Source: Batrachochytrium dendrobatidis JAM81 (lineage: Eukaryota; Chytridiomycota; Chytridiomycetes; Rhizophydiales). Taken from it: DNA of 64,000 nt. A program made the position numbers and the translations under genes. This document shows, one piece after another, positions 57,162 to 64,000 of the stretch. Numbering within the stretch: the stretch's first letter is position 1; each line of letters starts with the position of its first letter. The stretch lies in contig NW_006281106.1 in the NCBI RefSeq assembly GCF_000203795.2, positions 1,059,302 through 1,123,301 on the forward strand. Reading direction: 5' to 3'. The notes under the pieces are model-generated. The model did no database searches and was not told the DNA's origin. It worked only from the letters and a program-made list of their open reading frames with translations.

Positions 57162-57922
57162 TACAGCCGTATTCATGTATAATGGATCACTAGATAAGAG
57201 TCAAAATAAACCGCCAGTTTCATGTTGATGAATGTTAATCTTACTGAGCAACATTGTGTCCTTTCAAATCATCGTTTAGAAACAGTTTTTGATGGTTTTA
57301 GCATTCAAAACATCCTTTCATGTATGAATCTACTTTTGTTTCAAAACTTTCTATAGTATATTGCCATGAAAACACATCATTGATGGATTACGAGTTGCTT
57401 GTGGTCAACACTTGAATAATGAGATGTTGCAAGTGTCTTGGTCACAATGTCAACGATCTTGAAAACAATACTACCCATGGAAACCAACACTTGTGAGCGT
57501 TGGACAGATTGGCAACGATACATGTGTTTAGGCTTTTGTTGATAACAGTAGATCCAAATGTCTGGATTACAATGTATGAATCTGATGATTATGCAAACAA
57601 ACTCTAAACAACGATAGGCACCATTTTCAAACACGTATGTTGTTCTAAACAGTATTCCATTCCATAAAACAGCCGTCTGATCAAATATGGTCCATCACTC
57701 ATTCAACAACGGCATGAAGATTAGAGTTGCATATGATGCATTTTTGAAATCATGCAGAAAATGGTTCGAGTGTAATAAAGAATGGGTTTATCTGAACCAT
57801 TCTAAACGCCAAAGGATTGAGAATAAAGTCAATTTCTAGTAGAAAAACAACATATTCAACCATTGTTTATTCCAGAGCAATGACTGCAAGATAGTATTCC
57901 ATTCTACGTGAATACGGCTGTA
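57162..57922. mobile_element. Long MITE-like element with intact ends
   Basis: TA-CAGCCGTATTCATGTATAAT at the left and ATTCTACGTGAATACGGCTG-TA at the right: near-perfect inverted ends flanked by TA. The core is about 757 nt, roughly twice the common size. The outer 150 nt at each end resemble the shorter copies; the centre (about 57,360-57,780) is not obviously shared. No transposase-like reading frame is seen. Confidence 0.75.
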
Positions 57923-58099
57923 ATTTGATTCAAATAGTCTACCAACTTTTGCCTTGATAGACATTGTTGCAGCCCAAATTGAGTTTACACATGTTGAAAC
58001 ATAAAGGCAGAAAACTATTTGGATCAAATGTGTGATCAAGACTGGCCATTATTTGGATCTAGAATACAGCTGAAAGCTCGCCATCCAAGAGCTATATAT

Positions 58100-59153
58100 T
58101 TATGAATGCAGAGAATTGCGTAGATCTGCACAAAAAAGAACGGTGTGTGCCCATCCAGCATACTCTCCAAATACTTCCCTAAATGCTTCGCCAATATGCA
58201 GATACAGCGACTTTGTGATAGTTTTTGCTGATGATCCAACCATGCCGTAATCTCGTTGGGCAATCTGCCATACATGTGTGTCTACAGGAATTGCTCCAAT
58301 TTTATCCAAGCTATTGATAGGAATTCAATCAGTACAGAAATCAAGTACTTTAATCAACAATCCCATCAAAACATACCTCATTAAACAGATACAATCTGAA
58401 ACTTTAGGTCCAACCCCAGGCAAGCTCAGCAACTCAGTATGCGCGGCTTGATAGGATATATCTCGAAGAGAGTGCAACCATTTTGATCCACCTCTTTCAA
58501 GAATCAGCTTTGCGCTGCCAACAATGAATTTGGCACGATACCCAAATCCAAGTTGTCTCAATCGTTGTTCAACATCATCGCCGGCCAATGCCTTGATCTC
58601 TGGAAATGTATAAAACACAATATGCTCTCCTTTGTCATTTCGAAGGGAATCGATGCGTGTGCCATACTCTGCACACAACGATCTGATCATGGATGAAATA
58701 CGAGGAATATTGTTATTCGAAGAGCAGATGAATGAAAACACATTCTCGCTTGGGTCTTGACGAAGAACTCGCAACCCAATTAGATTTTGAGCCGTTACTT
58801 TTTTGGCAAAGTTTGAATCAAGAAGCCAGGTCTTGTAAAGCAATTCAAGACTTGAACCCAATTGAAAATAGTCATATAGGATAAGTCTGGCTTCAGTGAG
58901 TGAAATGGTATCCGAGTAAAAATGAAACAGCACATCGGTATCTAAAATCGAAAAGTGTCAGCTAAACTCATTCCAACAAAAACTGCTGCAATCCAACTTG
59001 ACCTGTTTGAAGAAGTGAAACTAGATTCTGAAGAATGACACCTGCCCAGATATTGTCGCTCAGTTTCACCCATCGAAACGCTTGTCCACAAAGAAGCGAT
59101 CGGGTGATACGGAGCTCAGAAGGTGGAACACCCAACGAATGCCACATACTCAT
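58100..59153 (-). CDS. OGG1: 8-oxoguanine DNA glycosylase/AP lyase
   Basis: Three exons (59003-59153, 58377-58941, 58100-58310) give 308 residues. It excises 8-oxoguanine opposite cytosine in nuclear or mitochondrial DNA. Key blocks are SELRITRSLLCGQAFRW, the invariant RQDP...FSFICSSNNNIPRI, LGFGYRAKFI, and the helix-hairpin-helix LPGVGPKVSDCICLM with the Schiff-base lysine in GPK. PVDTHVWQIAQRDY follows with the catalytic Asp, then EYAGWAHTVLFCADLR. It lacks the long C-terminal tail of the human enzyme. The first intron uses a weak GTCAAG donor. The gene is divergent from the MDC1-like gene with only 117 nt between start codons. Confidence 0.95.
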
Positions 59154-59208
59154 CAAGAACTGCAGACCATTCTTTCAACATCAATTCAATGATCGCAATC
59201 GATCTGAT

Positions 59209-59214
59209 CACGTG
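59209..59214. promoter_or_regulatory. CACGTG site in the OGG1/MDC1-like divergent promoter
   Basis: GATCACGTGGTAA lies near the middle of the 117-nt interval between the two divergent start codons. A single bHLH-type site could serve both repair genes. Confidence 0.4.
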
Positions 59215-59270
59215 GTAAATGCCATGTGCGTGTCTGGACAAATTCTGATTGTCCGCAACTTGACAAAAAC

Positions 59271-62200
59271 ATGCTCGGCATTGGTCAGCAGCAGTCACCG
59301 CTGATACAGAAACAAAAGCTACTGCTTCAAGAAAAACAGGAATATGTACATGAACGAATAAAGACAGACATTTCTTCCACGGCAAAACGAACGGTAAATT
59401 CCTTGTTCATTCATCCTGACATGAATCAACCATTGAAATAATTAGATCGACGCAAGATTGAGCCAATGTAGCTGAACATATTTGATTCAATCTATTATTC
59501 AATTGTTTTTACTGCATAGATTGCATATCTACGACGCATTCCTAACGAGGATGAAATTGATTCAAAGCAGTCTTTTGATCAGCAAAACCAACTGCTGATT
59601 CCTGTCAAGACTGGAATCAATCTTGTTGGAGCAACTCGTGAATCAGTCACAATTTGTCTTGATACTCCCGGCGTCAGTGGATTGCATGCGGTTATTGGTT
59701 AGTAAAATTATGTATTTTACACCAATCTCAACGTTTGAAATGTGCATACTTGATGCCAATTTCACGCTGATCCTTTACTAGAAAACTAATTGTAATAAAA
59801 TCGTTACATTCAATCAATATAGAGGTATCATTGGATGGCGCAGAGCACTTTGTTCAAGATCTGGATTCCACCAACGGGACTTCGCTTGGAATAACTCAAT
59901 ATAGCTTGTTTCCAAATAAACTATACCAGCTCGCACACAACAAAATCATTAGTTTTGGACCTTTTCGATGCCGCTACGAGATGGTAGCCCCAAAAGAGTG
60001 TATGCAACACATTGACTATTCACTCAACCCCATAGCTCATGAATCTGATATGGTAAGCTGCGTGTTGGAAAGTGTATGTAATGTATTGCTAATGCAATTT
60101 GATTTTGATTAGGAAAAACTCGCTGTTGTTCAGTCTGAAAGCGATGCATCTTTGGCTGATATCCCGCTTGGAGATACTCACATCTCAAGCGATCTTATAT
60201 CTAAAAGTCAAGACATTTTTTATGATCCAGCCAACGATCCAAATATTGCAAAGACTGCTTCGATACATGATCCACAGTCTTTTAACAACTCGAATCCATT
60301 TCTCATATCTCCTGCTACAGAATCTAAATTTCATATTAACAAAGAAGACGACGAGCACAGCTCGTCACAGACTACTGAAGAAATTTGTATGTCCGTCCAT
60401 CAAGACACTGAAAATCATTACATTGATGGAACCAAACCAATTCAAATGGAAGAATCAGAAATGGAAGAATCAAAAGAGTATAGTTTATCTCAGGACATTT
60501 GTATTTCTTCAATGCCACTATCACCAAGTATACTTTCTCCACCATTAATCGATGAAGAAACACAGTTTACGCTTGGTCAGAGAGCTTTGCACAATATTTC
60601 AGAGGAACAGGGAGATCATGATCAATTTCCACATGAAGCTGTTGTGTCGCTTCAAATTCAAGATCCATCGCCACTGGTTTTAGATACGTGTTCATTGAAT
60701 ACATCAGAACCTGCTGTTGCTTCGAATAATCTTTCGCATACTAAAACGGATTCTACTGCGTCAGTGTCTGGACTGAATGATACGATGGAATCTGCCACGT
60801 GTACTTCAAAAACGTTCAAGACCGTAAAAGAAAATATAATGTCTTTGCCACAACCAGCAGAGGATGTGGGGAACGTTGCAGTAACTAAAGCGAAAAGCAA
60901 AAGGGGAAGAAAGTCTAAAGCCGTAGCCGTAGCTGTATCTGAAGTTGAAATAGAGCCAGTATCTAAATCTGATGCGTCTAAGCCATCTGTAACCAATAGT
61001 CGTCCACAACGAAGCAAGGTATAACCATATTGATTATACATTTGGATCAACACTTTTAATTTGAATTCATACTGATAACCTAAACTATTTTTTCTTGATC
61101 GTGTCATGATAACAGAGATCTTTATCTAAAGTAGAAACCAATCCATTGGAAGTGCAAGCTGACAGTAAAGTAGAGGATCAATATGAACTTGATTTATTTG
61201 CTTTTCCAGAAGAACTTCCCAAGAAACCTTTGCAGTCTCGTAAAGCAATCAAGCTTCAGCCTGATTCCGAGTCCATTGTTGATATTGACAATGTGGGTCA
61301 GTTTTTTGATACAGAAGCTCCTTCAACTACATCTTCCAAAAAAAGTCGTTCTACAAGAAAATCTGCATGTAAGCTTGGCATATTATACCATGATTTAGCA
61401 TGTACATGAACTATATATTTCTCACTACATTTTATTTGAATGGATCATCATCCACTAATTTAAATAGTGCACAAAGTATCGCCGTGTTCAAAACGATCTT
61501 CGTTAAGCATCGTTTTAACGACTCCTGTCAAAAATAAGTTGCTATTAGACGAAGAAGCAATCGTTTCATCCAATTCTTTGGGGAAAAACTCCAAGCGATC
61601 GTTAAAAGAGCCATCTGGCACTCTTTCAGTAGATGATACCATTACAAAGGATCAAGTTGAAAAACCACTCAAGCCTACTAAAAAGGCAAAACACGATCAA
61701 ACAAAACTATCTTCTATACTGGATCCTGTTTCTATGGTAAGTTATACTAACTTGAAACTTGTTTAGAAAACATGGATTGATACTGCTTATAAATATGTTA
61801 TTCTATAGAATGATAGTGCTGAGATGAGAGATTGTTCAAACAAGAGTCCTGAGCAACAGGTTCGAGTACTGTTTACTGGTATTCCAGAAAATGATGAGCG
61901 TCGAGAGGTACATATCTTGTTTACGACTGTTGTTTTGCCAATCAATCTAACATTGTTTAACTGTAATATTCCAGATTGTGGATATTCTTGGAGGAACGAT
62001 CGTGAGTACGTGGAGTGAATGCACGCATTTGGTGACTGACCGTATTCGACGCACTGTCAAATTTCTATGTGCTGTTTCTGCTGGAAAACATATTATGGAC
62101 GTGAAATGGCTCGAGGCATCCAAAAAGGAAGGAGAATTTGCAGGTAGTTAAATATAGTTTTGAATTTTGTTCCTGTTTTGCATTTGGACTTATATTATGG

Positions 62201-62752
62201 TTTTGGCCACGACAAGGCGAGGCAAAGTATATCTTGAAGGATATCAAAATGGAGAAACTATACAAGTTTACATTGAAAAAGACGCTGGCTGTTGTTAGGA
62301 AACGAGGCAATGATCAACTTTTTTCTGGAAAAAACGTTTTTTCTACATCAAGCGTCAAGCCTGGACACGACGAACTTCGTGAGATTTTGGATGCAGCTGG
62401 TGGATCGGTAAGTTCGACACTAACCACACATACACGAAATCACCACATTTTCCGTTTATGCTAACTTATTTTTTGGAATCCATTGCAGCTGGTTACAGAC
62501 ATTGATGAAGTTGTTAGTAGTACAATTGCTATTGCAGATTTGCAAGATATTTCCGAATGTGAACGATTGCGAGAGATTGGGGTAGATTTATATACCACAG
62601 AGGTGGTTCTTACTGGTATATTGCGACAAGAATTGGATTTATCAAGGTGTGTATTTTTGAGTCTATGAATTGTATGATTGACTTGATATTCACTAATCTT
62701 TACATGCAATGCTTTTTTCTTGCATGCCATTAGTCCTCAAAGTGCTCACTGA
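59271..62752 (+). CDS. MDC1: MDC1-like FHA and tandem-BRCT DNA damage mediator
   Basis: Eleven exons (59271-59393, 59520-59697, 59823-60052, 60113-61018, 61116-61368, 61468-61736, 61809-61907, 61975-62143, 62217-62407, 62489-62646, 62734-62752) encode 864 residues. An N-terminal FHA domain (about 42-170) ends in QDLDSTNGTSLG and ISFGPFRCRYEM. The middle is acidic and Ser-rich with several SQ/TQ sites, then basic patches. The C-terminal tandem BRCT (about 660-864) carries VRVLFTGIP, VDILGGTIVSTW and HLVTDRIRRTVKFLCAV, the signature of MDC1/PTIP-type BRCTs, and VVLTGILRQELDLSSP, as in the last helix of MDC1. Such proteins bind phosphorylated H2A at breaks. MDC1/Mdb1 equivalence is inferred from architecture. 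Confidence 0.88.
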
Positions 62753-63487
62753 GAACATGAAAAAATCGAAAAGGTTGAATGCTACTGCGACGTTGGCAGT
62801 AAACCAGGGTTATTCGAATTTATCCACCAAAGTTGTTTTATTTTGTGAAACCACTTCTCCTAGCAATTTCTAAACTATGAGTTTCGTATTAAAGATATGC
62901 GTCATGAATAATGAAGTATTTGATTCCAATAAGCCAAGAATAATTGTCAAATCCGAGCTGATCATCCAACTTGCAACAATCGCGAACATTGGCATTTCAA
63001 ACTTTTATGCTTTCATCGCAGTAGCGACAATGGGTATGAAAATGAAAAGATGAGCATTATCAGAAACCCTAACCCTTGGTGATGCTCTTTTACACATATT
63101 GGTAGATTGGTTGCTAATTTGAATGGCATAAACATTTATCAATCGTATCTCCTGTACCGCGGCGACAATCGGACTCAACACAACCAGTCTGCTGTTCCTT
63201 TTGATTCAATACAGTAAAATGTCACCTATTTGATCTAGCAACGATTATTTGCCGAGTTGGGTGGTGGATTTGTTCTGACACGAGAGCTTTGACATCTCAT
63301 CTATACAGTCTGTAGGCTAACCTAAACCAATTGTGCAGTTTTACAAATGGAGAATTCATGCTTTTGAAAAACATGATGAAATCGAGTTGAAATAAAGACG
63401 ACTATTTTTCATCCCGTTCTCATTCATTTTGTCTTTATAAACTTTCCTGTATAAACAGATTGGGATAACCAACCAAAACAAACTCAA
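62753..63487. other. Intergenic region, nothing recognised
   Basis: About 735 nt with no gene, element end or RNA recognised. A short AACCCTAACCC-like run near 63,065 is too short to mean telomeric repeats. Confidence 0.45.
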
Positions 63488-63698
63488 ATGCTTAAAGCCA
63501 GCACTGATGAATTTGAAGTAGCGGAATTAAGTCCCAATGTAGCAGAATTACGACAGTTTTGGGAAGTACTAGGCAAGCCGTCCCAGATACAACCACTCAA
63601 CTCTCCACATAAACGAAATCGACAATGTACTCCACCTCTTCAAAACCAAAACCAAGAAAGCGATGCAACGACCATCCCATGCATTGACGAAAATATAG
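63488..63698 (+). CDS. 5' exon of an unrecognised gene (continues past the window)
   Basis: An open frame from an ATG after an A-rich leader runs 70 codons, MLKASTDEFEVAELSPNVAE onward, including VAELRQFWEVLGKP and a basic PHKRNRQC patch. It stops at a phase 1 GTATGA donor. A CAG acceptor at 63,765 would continue it as ALAIYNHPYLLRV. The downstream structure cannot be resolved before the window ends. No family recognised. Confidence 0.5.
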
Positions 63699-64000
63699 GT
63701 ATGATTGACTTGTCCAATAATGGGTTTGCTAAAGGGTTGTGTTTGACATGATATCGACTCTGCAGCTTTGGCTATCTACAACCATCCGTATCTTCTACGC
63801 GTCTTGGTTTTCATTTCAAATCGTCCAATGTTGGACTGTTCTCGTTACTGACTCTTGCATATGTATAACACTAGTCTTTGCATTGAAAACACTGGTAGTA
63901 AACAATACTAAAGTCACTGAGATAGAATTCTGTTGCACGTTGTGTCAATCAGCATTTGTATTGCGAGCTGCCCATCAATGTGTGTCGTCCGATGATCCAT

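Noticed and set aside
63061..63080. AACCCTAACCC-like run suggesting telomeric repeat
   Set aside because: Less than two repeat units; chance occurrence in AT-rich DNA.

Overview
This window is nuclear DNA of a fungus, most likely an early-diverging zoosporic (chytrid-like) species. The genes are compact and dense, with many short spliceosomal introns (mostly 60-250 nt, GTAAGT/GTATGT donors, TAG/CAG acceptors). A fungal-type FMP27 protein, a Sec7-PH exchange factor and SEACIT/Iml1 sit beside genes that are usual in animals but rare in yeasts and moulds: METTL4, a BRF2-like factor, an MDC1-like protein, Caprin, MINDY, UBFD1, GTPBP1/2 and FAM32A. Placement in Chytridiomycota (Batrachochytrium-like) is inference; no marker gene in the window proves it. 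All gene models were spliced by hand from splice signals, reading-frame phase and family alignment from memory.

Layout: 0.5-13.2 kb holds surface and secreted proteins (a membrane-anchored protein, a His/Gln/Phe/Gly repeat secreted peptide, an SH3 protein, a single-pass receptor-like protein, an Ala-rich probable GPI protein), NAD kinase and the splicing factor FAM32A. 13.6-30.4 kb holds a Sec7-PH Arf exchange factor, UBFD1, the giant bridge-like lipid-transfer protein FMP27/BLTP2, mitochondrial ribosomal protein uL22m and MOB1. 31-42.1 kb is a run of five plus-strand RNA/ubiquitin genes: Caprin-like, GTPBP1/2-like, BRF2-like, METTL4 and MINDY. 42.3-53.7 kb is minus strand: a membrane cyclic-nucleotide phosphodiesterase, the U6 exonuclease USB1 and the TORC1 regulator Iml1/DEPDC5. 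53.8-64 kb has a peroxisomal enoyl-CoA isomerase, two unrecognised genes, a divergent DNA-repair pair (OGG1 and an MDC1-like FHA-BRCT protein) and the 5' part of another gene at the window edge.

The most distinctive non-genic signal is one family of non-autonomous inverted-repeat elements (MITE-like, TA target sites, ends reading CAGCCGTATTCACGTAAAAT). About a dozen full or partial copies are scattered through the window: in introns, close upstream of start codons and just downstream of stops. Two nearly identical copies face each other about 4.2 kb apart. One copy supplies the first in-frame ATGs upstream of FMP27.

Four of roughly 75 inferred introns appear to use GC-AG rather than GT-AG boundaries. 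No tRNA, rRNA, CRISPR array or autonomous transposase was recognised.
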